Source: Corbicula japonica (taxonomy: Eukaryota > Mollusca > Bivalvia > Venerida > Cyrenidae). From it: a stretch of 64,000 nt of DNA. Location of the stretch: positions 372,001-436,000 of the forward strand of contig JAZAYU010000266.1 in assembly GCA_038501625.1 (NCBI GenBank), in the 5' to 3' direction. The translations under genes and the position numbers were made by a program. Positions 1-10,439 of this stretch are shown one piece after another. Position 1 is the first letter of the stretch. Every line of letters begins with the position of its first letter. Under the pieces are notes generated by a model. It made no database searches and had not been told where the DNA came from. It saw nothing but the letters and a program-made list of their open reading frames with translations.

Positions 1-1419
1 ATTGCACTAGTGGAATTATGCTTTTCGCCTTCATAAATGCAGTTTTTGAATTGAGATAATTTTCCGATGAGTTCAACTTACCGCCGATGTTCGTAGTTAA
101 CTGACGGCATTTGCACAATATAGAAATACATATAAAACTCATTGCATAACGGATGATTGATACTTTATTGAAAATATCAACCAGTCTTAAATCTCGGTTG
201 GCTGATTTGTTGTTTTATAGCGCAGTCTCAGATTTGATAAACGGGAGATTGGAGATCTGAATTGACTCCAGTTTCAGTGAGTTACATTGAAATAGACGGA
301 AGGAAACTTTGACAACCACCGAACACGAAAAATATTCAGGCGCAGTTTGAACCTGTTCATGGGCAGTTATGGAAAGGCGTATAACTTACCACGCCGCCTA
401 GTCGGATTATCTTAGAAAAATACTTAGTTACATGTACACTCTGATTAATATTTTAATTGATTATCATCCTTAAACTTAAGAAGGCTCATGCTTATAAGTC
501 TTTAGACAGTAAGCCATTTCTACAATATAAACTATTTATATAAACTAATCCTCCTTTATCGATTACTCCATAAGTTTTTGCATTGGTAGAGATACATTCT
601 AGTTTTTTATATTTATGGCAAGGTCAATTTTCGGAAATTATTTTATTTAAATTTCCTTTACAATTTTAACCAGTTTTCGACAATCATTTCGAGATTTCTT
701 TAGATGGTGAATCGAATTTAGACTACTTCTTATATCTTGTCCATTTCCAAGTCTTCTACACTTGATGGCGATTCGATTTCATAATCAGTTTTATTTTTCA
801 ACTGCTAGCTTCGGAAGTTTTCTTGGACTTTCTGCTCTTGATGTTGAATCTGTAAATTGTATTTATGTTAGAAACTATCAGTATACGACGAAGTGCTTAA
901 ATTTGTCGATTTGTTTTAATCTTAAAGCTTTGGTTCCTGATAAGAATTAGAAATTCGTATTTATTGGCGATATAACGCGATTTCGATGCAATTTGTTACT
1001 TACTTTACAATTAATGCGATTAATCTAACTAAGATACTGGCATATAAAATCGACAAAAGTTTTCATTAGCTTATGAAGGAAACCGAACATTTCTGGAAAT
1101 AGAGGACATCAGAATAGAACTTTAAAAGTAACCCAACAGGACATATATGAAAATAATGTGGGCTTGTTTTGATTGAGCCCTATTCATTGGCAGTAATAAA
1201 AACGCATATTGCTAATCACGCCGCCTTACCTTGGGGCTGAGCGCATCTCACTATTTACTGCAGTACCAATTTTTATATAAATGTACCCAAAACGATGGTA
1301 TGCATATGGCGGTGATCATAGAACCTAGACTTTTCAGAAATACACCATTGATGTTCAGCGGCGTAAGGCCTCCATATAAAAGAATGTGTTTCCCTTAACA
1401 AAAAAATCAATGGACCGCT
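1..1419. other. Non-coding flank with dispersed repeat fragments
   Basis: No coding exon is recognisable. Stretches near 300-400 and 1130-1250 share a motif (a CCTGTTCATGGGCAGT-like block followed by CACGCCGCC) that recurs near 5990, 35550 and 62040, in reverse orientation near 19690 and 19975. The block at 1280-1400 is related to 4380-4515 (both contain CAGCGGCGTA). The only open frame, at 762-950, is short and has no family features. Confidence 0.5.
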
Positions 1420-3566
1420 TTATTTACCTAAACGTTCCTTCTCTGCAATGGCAACATTTCTTTGCGATGCCACCACCGAAGCCAGTTCTCGAAGCAGCAA
1501 CAGCTTGAGGTTCGTCATCCGCTTCCTGTCATCTGTAGATTCGGTCGTTCCAGTTGTAGAATCATCACTTCCATGTGTGGTGCCCTCTGTTGTTGCTGCT
1601 GTTGTTGAACCTTCATTATCATCTGTGGTGCCCTCTGCTGTTGCTGCCGTTGTTGATCCTTCATTGTCATCTGTGGTGCCCTCTGTTGTTGCTGCTGTTG
1701 TTGATCCTTCATTAATATATGTGCTGCTCTCTGTTGTTGACACTGTTGTTGAACCTTCATTAAAATCAGTTGTGCTCTCTGTTTATAGGCACGAATAAAA
1801 AATATATAGTACTTTCATTATCTAATGATCAAATATGCATCTTGCAAAACTAGAATAAACAGTTTTTTTATTAAAACGATATTGCCCCCTGTGGGGAGCG
1901 AACTCGTATCGTACTTCGACAGCACCTACCTATACAATTCTGATCACGCTACCGACTTACATTGTAGCTAGCCAGGACAAACCCCAAAACGGTTGATCGG
2001 ATGACCCTGATTAACATAATCATCACTGCATGACATTAGCATACGATTATTTACTGATAACACTACTGACTATATGTACAGGGAGACTTTCTAATGCCGC
2101 CGCACTGCACAAAAGTGCTACTGTAATTTTCAAATGATATTTTCTCTAGTTGGGAGACAAGCAGTGCCGTACGGCAACATCGCCTAGCCATGCAATTGCG
2201 ATCATGCTACCGACTGAGCTAGCCAGGACAACCCCCAAAAAGGGTAGATCGGGTAACTCTGATAGACGTAATCATCACTGCATGACATCGGTAACCGATA
2301 ATTTACTGATAACAATACTGATTATATGACGGGGAGACTTTATACGGCTGCCCAATATTGTAGAAAATAAAGACCAATAATTTTCATTAGAATAAATGAC
2401 CGATGTGTATTGTCAGTGACCGCAACGGTATACACAAATAGTCTTATCGTTAGAAAGGCTGATGAAACGTCGTTCGAATCGTACAGACGTGTCATATGAA
2501 ATTCCAAATTGCCGATTGTTACACAGAGTAAGGTCAAGGAACTATTGTTTAAATTATATATTATTGTTTTAATTGTTAACATTACATCATTAAATTAAAC
2601 AATATGTCAACTATGTGTAAAAACCATACCTTGCCTACTGTTTAATCGGGCGTTTATTTCCTCTAAGAGAATTCTGAGTGTGTCTGTTTTGTGTTCAAGT
2701 CCTTCTCCAGTGTCAGACCTGTAAATAGTTCTTACCATAGAAAAATTGCAATTTTCTTTCAAAAGGCTGGCAATAATAGATGATACATGTACCACTTGAT
2801 GAGCGCACACATAGACGACATTACAGTATGATTAGTTCCGTTAGGTTAAATCTGATAATTTCTGCTCAACCCTATTCAGCGCCACAGCCTATATGTTTCA
2901 ACATCTTGAAACTTGTTTTTTATGCGCATAAATAGACGATATTACAACCCGAAATGATCCGTTATGTCAACTCTTGTAATTTTTGCTCAATGTTTAAGCT
3001 TGGTATTCATGCGAAAACATAGACCATATTACACAACGACGTGTTCCGCCTTGTGAAAGCTTGTTATTCCTGCGCATACATAGATGACATTACAGCCCGT
3101 TAAGTTTCGAAATGTTAAATCGTGTTATTCATGAGCATTTATAGACGGCATTACAACCTGATATACTCCTTTATGTTAAATCTTGTTACTCCTGCTCATA
3201 CATAGACAACAGTACATATTATACATATAAGTCTATACATGTTGCCGTAAATTTTCCGTTTTCTTACATATTCCGTAAATACACCCACACGTTTTTGCCT
3301 AGATGTAGTTCTATTTTAACAACGGACTTGCAATGAACAAATTGTCGCCGAAAACGAAATGAAACGATTTAATGGCAGTAAACAAAAAATAGCAGTATTC
3401 ATCTGTATTTACCGCGTGATAATTTTCTATCTTCATAGGTGGCGCAAAACTAAGCAATACCAGAATGCAATGTTACATCAAGTAAGTCAGTGTAGGACAT
3501 AACTTACCCTATACACATTTTATGCACAAGGACTGCACAAGCTAGAAAACACAGAGCAACCTTCAT
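1420..3566 (-). CDS. Three-exon gene for a small secreted Thr-rich repeat protein
   Basis: Exons read on the minus strand are 3508-3566, 2630-2718 and 1420-1778. Exon 1 starts with ATG and encodes a signal peptide (MKVALCFLACAVLV...), ending GG before GTAAGT. Exon 2 follows TTTACAG and ends at GTATGG; exon 3 follows AAACAG. Phases 2 and 1 join exactly, giving 168 residues (59+89+359 nt) and stop TAA. Residues 21-49 look like an amphipathic helix (LRILLEEINARL). Residues about 50-131 are Thr/Ser/Glu/Asp-rich, built from a 16-residue repeat (EGSTTAATTEGTTDDN). Residues 132-168 are a basic, Leu-rich predicted helix. A canonical AATAAA overlaps the stop codon (1419-1424), implying a very short 3' UTR. 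No family is recognised; a mucin-like or matrix-type secreted protein is inferred. Intron 1 holds a ~67-bp tandem repeat. The exon chain is seen; expression is not known. Confidence 0.75.
1542..1778. repeat. 48-bp coding minisatellite
   Basis: About four units of 48 bp, with a degenerate fifth, lie entirely in exon 3 of the secreted Thr-rich protein gene. Being 16 codons long, copy-number change keeps the frame. Later units differ mainly by substitutions. Confidence 0.85.
1880..2108 (-). repeat. tRNA-like SINE copy (same family as the 8.0-kb array)
   Basis: It shares the family blocks GGGGAGCGAAC, GGTTGATCGGATGACCCTGAT, ATCACTGCATGACAT and GGGAGACTTT in the same order as the 8021-8618 array. 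Read on the minus strand the tRNA-like head is degraded. It lies in the 3' part of intron 2 of the Thr-rich protein gene. Confidence 0.7.
2136..2352 (-). repeat. tRNA-like SINE copy
   Basis: A second diverged copy of the same SINE family, in the same orientation: CTAGTTGGGAGACAAG, CTGAGCTAGCCAGGAC, TGATCGGGTAAC, CTGCATGACATCGGTAAC and GGGGAGACTTT. It sits about 30 bp after the preceding copy, also inside intron 2. Confidence 0.7.
2800..3215. repeat. Diverged ~67-bp tandem repeat in intron 1
   Basis: Around six diverged units, each with a block like CATAGACGACATTACA, followed by a pyrimidine/T-rich half ending TTGCTCA or CTGCGCA. It fills most of the intron between exons 1 and 2 of the Thr-rich protein gene. 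Units differ by many substitutions, so the array is old. Confidence 0.65.
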
Positions 3567-3654
3567 GACTGGTCAGCTACTATTCTCCGGCTGAACTGAA
3601 AATCAAGCAAATAGGACTCAGTCTGGTTATCTTAAGCACTTTACGTCGCTTAAG

Positions 3655-3700
3655 GGGACACTTAAAATTGCAAATGGCGAAAACTGGCTAAAGAGATTGT
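3655..3700. repeat. Fragment of the foldback-element terminus
   Basis: The stretch ATTGCAAATGGCGAAAACTG is nearly the same as the left end of the foldback element at 43455 and the complement of the right ends near 9900 and 44265. Confidence 0.6.
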
Positions 3701-4196
3701 TAATTGTGCAACATAATTAATGTTTGTGTTTTTAGATATGTGTTTGTGCACTTTCTCGACTTGTTCATTATGCCATACATACTGGTGAAATATTCTGTTT
3801 ATAGTCATGGTTTTGAGAAAATTGGATGAGGGGCTGTTAAGCATAATGTTTACTTTACCCATTTTATCATTTGTACACTGAAATGGATTTTCTACACGGT
3901 ATGTACACATTTTCGTAATTTAAAAAAATAAATTTCAAAATAATTACATTCGTAATGTTTCGGATGTTTGCAATAGTATAAGGAGTCTACATTGGAAAGT
4001 TGTAAATTATAAACAGCGTATTTAATGTCGGACACTAGGTCGTAAATGTTACACGAAATAATTGATTTAATACCGAAGCATTTTTGTCGCATTGTAAACT
4101 TATGCTCACCCTTACTTTTTTTAATATATGACCTTGCGGGAAGACATTTTCTTTGCTCGTGGCTTGCCAAGATATGAGTATCATATATCAAATTAT

Positions 4197-4395
4197 GTTG
4201 CCCCTACTGTGGACACCGATTAGAACATGCTTTTCCAATGATACAGCCCGAGCCCTGCAATTCCGGCGGCGCAACCAATTGAGCCAACCGGAACAACCCC
4301 CAAAAAGGTTGATCGGGTCGCATTGATAAACGTAATCATCACCGCACGATATCAGTAACGGATTATTTTATTTATAACAGTACTGAATCTATGAA
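4197..4395 (-). repeat. tRNA-like SINE copy
   Basis: A diverged copy: CAATTGAGCCAACCGGAACA corresponds to the A-box side of the tRNA-like head, then GGTTGATCGGGTCGC, the ATCACCGCACGATATCAG block and CAGTACTGA in family order. It shares its order of blocks with 8021-8273. Confidence 0.7.
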
Positions 4396-4515
4396 CTGGT
4401 GCGGTTTGCATATGGCGGCGAAAGTGGAACCTTCAATGCGGTATTTGCAGATTAATACCATTCCATATTCAGCGGCGTATGGTTCCCCGATAATAGAATG
4501 AGTTTGCCTTAAACA

Positions 4516-7460
4516 AGAAAATATTGGGCAGAACTTAACAGAATTGAATTTTGATACGGGATCTGAGAATATGAAATTCTAGATGGATCAGTCAGGATGG
4601 TTAGATTGCTTACTCATGGATTTCAATGCCTGAATTATTATTTGAAAAATGAAAATGCAAATATCAGAAATTGCCACATACAGAAGACACAGCCTCCCCA
4701 AACAGCAAAAAGTAGAAAGGAAAAGAGAGCATGATTTATAAAATGATCAAAATAGAAACTTAACCTTCAATCAACATGGATAAATAAACTATGGTCAATT
4801 TGTAAAAAGCACTGAATTTGAAAGATCACAAGTTGATATATAATGTACCATTAAGTTTAAAGTAGAAAAATTCAAATGGTAAAAGGTATTAAGCCAGGCG
4901 TAAAATTTAAAAAAAAACTCATTTATTTATTGAATATGAAAACAATTTTTACAAGTTTCAATGTCTAATCTTACTTTTAAAGGTGACCCAGATGTGAAAT
5001 AATGTGAACTTTTTTCATACATGAATATTATTTTTAACATTGAAAGAAATTTATTTACCGCGACGTCCATTAATACTCTTAATTGCAGTTTAATTGTGAA
5101 TAAAATGGTTTTGATGAAAATTTAATACTTTCAAAATAATTCCTTTAATACAATTCAATATTTTGCACCGGTATACAATATTCACTTAACAAAAATAACC
5201 AAGGTTCACGCAATACCTATGTTATTCAACTAAAGGCTAAAGAAATAACATGACATCTAAAAATGTGTACGTCATTCATAAATAGAACTTAAAAATTAAT
5301 TTGAAAAGAATTAATATTTTATTCAAACATTCATAATTAGACGAACATTTGTACACATGAATACGTTCATTTTACAGCTGACCAATAATTATTTTTGTTT
5401 CCCAATATTTACACATGAATCGTGCTCAGAGACTTTCAGTGATAATAGTTGATAACAGTACTGATTGTAAGTACTACTTCGTTACGGCATACATACAGCG
5501 TAAGAACAAGTATATTTTGCAAGCAACATTTAAGGGTACATGTAGCCCATTCAACAGTTTGTTCATCTATTTTAACATACACCGGCTAATTGCACAAGTA
5601 ATTCCCGTGTTTAACATACACCGGCTAATGGCACAAGTAATGTCCGTGTTTAACATTAACATACGCCGGCTAATTGCACAAGTAATGTTCGTGCTGGTTG
5701 CCAGGTGAATAAAGAGAATGATTGAAACATTTGTGTACATGAAACTCTTTTTGTTTAAATAAAAATGATAGAAATGAAACCAATAAACACTTCAATACCT
5801 AAGGGTATACATGCATAAGTATAATTAAACTAATTATAAATAAATCTACATGTTTTTGTATGTGTAATGATATTTTATTATTTTTCTAAGTGCACATATC
5901 AGTTATTCTGTTATTTTTTAAGAGATATACACAGATGAAAAAGAAGTTTGAAAGCCGCCGAACACGACTAAGATAAAATATAGCAAGAGCCCGTTCATGA
6001 GCAGTAATGGAAATGAATAATTATATGTATTACTGCATACGCCCTAAAAATTGATTTCTTGAATGTTTTTGAAAAAATAAATTAGCTAGGATATGTACCT
6101 ATCAAGCGAAACACTTTTAATAAACATTACGGAAAATAAAACTTGTAACAAATGCTAGTATTATTTACATTTAAAAAAATCTAATATTTCAGTTATAAAA
6201 ACATGAAAACAAAAACCTGATACTTAATGAAACTTTTAAAAAATAACAAACATACGAGGAAAGATTGAAAATAACGTAGACTTTTGTTATATTTTTTGTT
6301 ATGCAAAATACCACAAAATAAACACTGCACAAGATTTTCACCATGGTTTTTGAAACAAACATCGCTGTTTTGAAATCAATTAAACATAGATCTATACATA
6401 TTTTAGATCAGTTTGTTATATTTTTATTCTGATTGACTTAAGAATATAATTTATTGCGAACGTATTTCAAATTCAGATGCAATAACAAAAGACTACATTA
6501 TTTTTATCATCCCTCGTAAATAGAAATTTCTACAATACTCACTGTGATTTGCCTGTCCAGTCTTCAGGCGTCAATGATAGAGAAAGTAGTTTATAAAGTA
6601 ACGCTAGCTTACATTGTATGTTACCCTAACACATGAAGTAATTAAGGTGGTTCGTTTAACGTTGGCAAATAACACAAAATCGAGTTTCATTTTACACACA
6701 AACATCATTATGGAATAATTATGTACTTTTTATGTTATCAAATAAATTCAGTTCAAACAAATATCTGAATATTAGTTTTACATGAAAATATACATGTATC
6801 GTATTTACTAGTTATGTCAGACATGTACATCTCTACAAGAAATATTTAAATTTAATGTTACAAGTTTTGTTTTCAAATATAAATGCAGCTTAGTACGTAA
6901 AGCATACTTTCACAAGAGCAAAAAGGCATATTAATCTCATACATACATTACACACTCACACAAAGAAATATTTGTCAGGAAATACAGCATACATACAGCA
7001 ACAGAGAAAATGTTAACAAATGAAAACAACATAATAACAAGCAATCAATCAAAAAGGCGAAAGGCAAAAGTATAAGAATGATAAAAATTAACAGTTACAG
7101 CAAGCAGATGACACCAAAGTTTGATCTGCACAGTCACTTAATTTTCTTTTCGCTTAAAAGATAGTGTGTTTATTTAGATCCTGTACCCGTCTATCATATT
7201 GCGAAATTTGAGAGTTGGAGCAATTATAGCAGGGTTTTCGAAATTTCTTTCATAAGATGTAATGCAAACTTGTTCGAAAAATAAATTCATAAACAATCTC
7301 TTATTCACGTGTGTCGAGTTCTTCGAATGATTATTCCAAAGAATTATTATTGGACAAAGGTAATTTGGCAATGTTTACTTGGCCTGTTTACAATGGCGTT
7401 ACATGTAAACAATTAATTAATACTAATTTTTAAATCGATGTTTAATACAAAGCGTAAAGC
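4516..7460. other. AT-rich non-coding stretch
   Basis: No exon or RNA gene is recognised. The only structure is the 39-bp repeat at 5574-5696 and dispersed-repeat fragments near 5930-6010. The open frame at 5415-5708 is made partly by the repeat. Confidence 0.5.
5574..5696. repeat. 39-bp minisatellite, three units
   Basis: Units begin AACATACACCGGCTAAT at 5574 and 5613; a third begins near 5652 with a 6-bp AACATT insertion. Each ends near CCGTGTTT. The 13-codon length keeps a frame open by chance. Confidence 0.8.
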
Positions 7461-7465
7461 TCCTA

Positions 7466-7520
7466 TACTTGTTCCATTAGCCGAGTGGTCTAAGACGCAG
7501 TCAATTTGAAATGCAATTGT
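7466..7520 (+). repeat. tRNA-derived (Ser/Leu-like) fragment
   Basis: TTAGCCGAGTGGTCTAAGAC matches the D-arm/A-box region of a Ser/Leu-type tRNA, but no anticodon arm or B box follows. It is therefore a tRNA relic or SINE head, not a tRNA gene. Confidence 0.5.
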
Positions 7521-7657
7521 AGCATTTTTTACACAATAATTATTTCCCCGATAAAATAAACTGAAGCAAAATAAATACAATACTTCGAAATAACTGCATT
7601 AAAAGTAAAACAAATCTAAAATATTTCATTAAAGACCGTCTGTCAGTGCGAAAAAAA

Positions 7658-7708
7658 GTTAGGCCTTTGCCAGCCGGACGCGTAAACCGCTGGGCTACCG
7701 AGGCGATG
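7658..7708 (-). repeat. tRNA-derived fragment
   Basis: On the minus strand GGTAGCCCAGCGGTTTACGC looks like a tRNA D arm and A box. No B box is found downstream. It is about 150 bp from another tRNA-like relic on the opposite strand. Confidence 0.45.
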
Positions 7709-8020
7709 TCGTTTAAATTGGCAAAACAGTAATTTAAACGCGTACGTTTGCCTTAGTCCGTGTTTACATTCTACTAATAATTGTAAACATCGCCAATTTA
7801 GCTTGGACGAGCAATACAATGACTGTAATACACTGTTTGTATCTTTCGTAAGTATTCGAGACTTAAGCAGTGCATGTAAGTTGTAACAACCGTTATTCAC
7901 TCTAATTTTGCTGTTAAAAAGTGTGCAAACATAGATCTTTATTGTTAAAGCATTGATTGTCTTTTTATCTTCTTAAAACGTGTTAATAACATTTTATAAG
8001 AATCTGAAATGAAATAAAAA

Positions 8021-8618
8021 ATGATAGTGTCTCTAGCTGGGAGCGAACCCGCACCGTCACGGCGACAGCGCCTAGCCATGCAATTCCTGCGACGTAACCA
8101 ACTGAGCTAACCGGGACAACGCCAAAAAACGTTGATCGGATAGCCCTGATATACGTAACAATCACTGCATGACATCGGTAACGGGTTAATTTACTGATAA
8201 CAGTACTGACTAAATGTACGGGGAGACTTTTTACGGCCGCCACACTGCACAAATAGCGCTAGGTGAATTTCAAATGATAGTGTCTCTAGCTGGGAGCGAA
8301 CCCGCACCGTCACGGCGACAGCGCCTAGCCATGCAATTCCTGCGACGTAACCAACTGAGCTAACCGGGACAACGCCAAAAAACGTTGATCGGATAGCCCT
8401 GATATACGTAACAATCACTGCATGACATCGGTAACGGGTTAATTTACTGATAACAGTACTGACTAAATGTACGGGGAGACTTTTTACGGCCGCCACACTG
8501 CACAAATAGCGCTACTGTGAATTTCAAATGATAGTGTCTCTAGCTGGGAGCGAACCCGCACCGTCACGGCGACAGCGCCTAGCCATGCAATTCCTGCGAC
8601 GTAACCAACTGAGCTAAC
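8021..8618 (-). repeat. Tandem array of a tRNA-like SINE, ~254-bp unit, 2.35 copies
   Basis: Units start ATGATAGTGTCTCTAGCTGG at 8021, 8274 and 8528; the third is cut short at about 8618. The first two are nearly identical, so the duplication is recent. On the minus strand each carries an A box (TTAGCTCAGTTGG) and, about 47 nt on, a B box (GGGTTCGCTCCC), as in pol III promoters of tRNA-derived SINEs. Body blocks match copies at 1880, 2136 and 4197. Tandem head-to-tail SINEs are unusual. Open frames on the minus strand here are by-products of the repeat. Confidence 0.8.
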
Positions 8619-9299
8619 AATGAGTAAGCAATTTCAAAGGTTTCAGAGATTGTAGTACTGCGTTCAACAAAAATCAGATACACAAAGAACTATAATCATC
8701 AAGTTCGGTTTGCAGTGAAATACACGAAAAAGCACATGCGGTAATAATACTATCAACATGATACCTGAAGAGATATTATGAAATGTGTTCTTAATTCGTG
8801 ACATGATCCCAAACGTATTGTAACTATCAATCGAGTCTTGGTGTGGGCGGTGAGGTCTATCAAACAATTAAATTGCAAACACTTGTGGTTTTTTGCATCG
8901 TAAATACTGATTGTTTTGGTGAAATGCAAAACAATGAGTACGTTTGTTTATATGAGAACCTGTTGGTATAAGTGAGAACTTGGTGCAACCAAGAACCTGG
9001 TTTAAACCCCCAGTGGCAAATTGTTTTTTTTATTTTTTGCAAATGACATTTTCAAGGCGGTAACCCCTGTTTAAACATAATGATAGTTTTACTTTCGACA
9101 GATCGAAATGGATTCACATCAGCTCTGATGAGTAATTTTCTATTCAAATAATAAAATTCTGCATTTCAGAATACTTAATAAAAATTCAATTCTCATTGGA
9201 ATATTCTAGATTTACAAAAAACGCGGTGTCCCCTATTAGTCGTTAAATTTTGTTTATGAAGTCAACGTTTCATTAAGTCATTAACTAATTAGATATATG

Positions 9300-9300
<1 letters not shown>

Positions 9301-9357
<57 letters not shown>
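9301..9357. repeat. (CT)n microsatellite
   Basis: An almost pure CT dinucleotide run with a few T interruptions. Confidence 0.95.
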
Positions 9358-9504
9358 GATGCCTGTACTTTTCATACATTTTCCACTTAGAGTCTCGGTC
9401 ACACATATGTGAACATATTTCTTTACGAGTGATGAGTTTGCCCTTTAAAGTGCAGCAGTGTTGATAACCTCTTAATATTCCTATTTATCTATTAAACCAT
9501 AATT

Positions 9505-9940
9505 TCACTCAATTAGGGTTTTCAAGAAATTCAAGGAAATCTTACTTCCTGGTTCAAAGTGAAAGTAGAAAGTGAAAGTAGGAGGTAAGTTTTCCGTGAA
9601 TCTCATGAAAACCCTAACATCATTTTGACGAATTGGCACTAAACATTGTAGACCAGCATATACCTATTTCAGATATGAGTTGCTTTGGTATATTGTTCAT
9701 GAATTTCAGAGTTCTCATGCAAACGGTTTTTCCTTTGTTTTAGTATGTGCTTGGTAATTAGAACATGAATTAGACTAAACTGAGCTTGCAAACATTTACT
9801 ACATCCATAGCTAAATCCATTTATTTACTAAAATCTAGGTGGCAATAAGTATTTTCTCCAAAATTCATTTTTTGAAATTTTAGCCTGTTTTGCCATTTGC
9901 AATGTTTGCGATACCTTAAAACATGACATTCCCGTGAAGA
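9505..9940. mobile_element. Non-autonomous foldback element copy
   Basis: The right part (9660-9940) matches 44040-44290, and the block at 9600-9660 is the complement of 43645-43711; the short block AGGGTTTTCAAGAAATTCAA near 9516 occurs again at 43707. No transposase frame is present. The left terminus appears truncated relative to the 43.45-kb copy. Confidence 0.65.
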
Positions 9941-10439
9941 TTGAGTAAAATACATATAAAAAACAGGTTTCGTTCTTATGATCATTTATCGTTTCGAACA
10001 TAAGAAAATTGTATGTTAATGCGAACAAATACAAGTTACTTTTGATAGCATGTATTTGACCAGGCCGATGAAGAAAGGAGAGTCTTCTACGAGCATTTTT
10101 AGATCACATAGGACGAGTCAAGTTTCACCGGTTATCAAAAGATATAATGTCATCTGTAATTCTATTTATCAAGCAACTTTACTTTTTAAACTCATTTAGC
10201 ATAGAGTACATAGCTTTTGATATTTGAACACTTCACATAAATTTTCTTGCAAAAAGTCGGCCATTTTTATTCAAACTGTGTAAAGAATATTGAAATATGA
10301 TAGACCATTTCTACGCATACATATCATACTGTTACTCAACAATCAGAAGAAAACAGTATTATTTCAAAAATGTTCAGAGAGCGTACGACAATTATGATAT
10401 TGGTCAAGCTTAGTTTTCCATCTCCTTTTTACGTCCGAG

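Noticed and set aside
1448..1798. 116-codon plus-strand Val/Ser-rich frame
   Set aside because: Antisense shadow of the Thr-rich repeat exon, with no splice or family support.
5415..5708. 97-codon open frame
   Set aside because: Half of it is a 39-bp tandem repeat that keeps the frame open, and its start overlaps a small dispersed repeat seen near 18080 and 51420.
7983..8505. Two overlapping minus-strand frames with the same protein
   Set aside because: Produced by the tandem SINE units; no coding signal.
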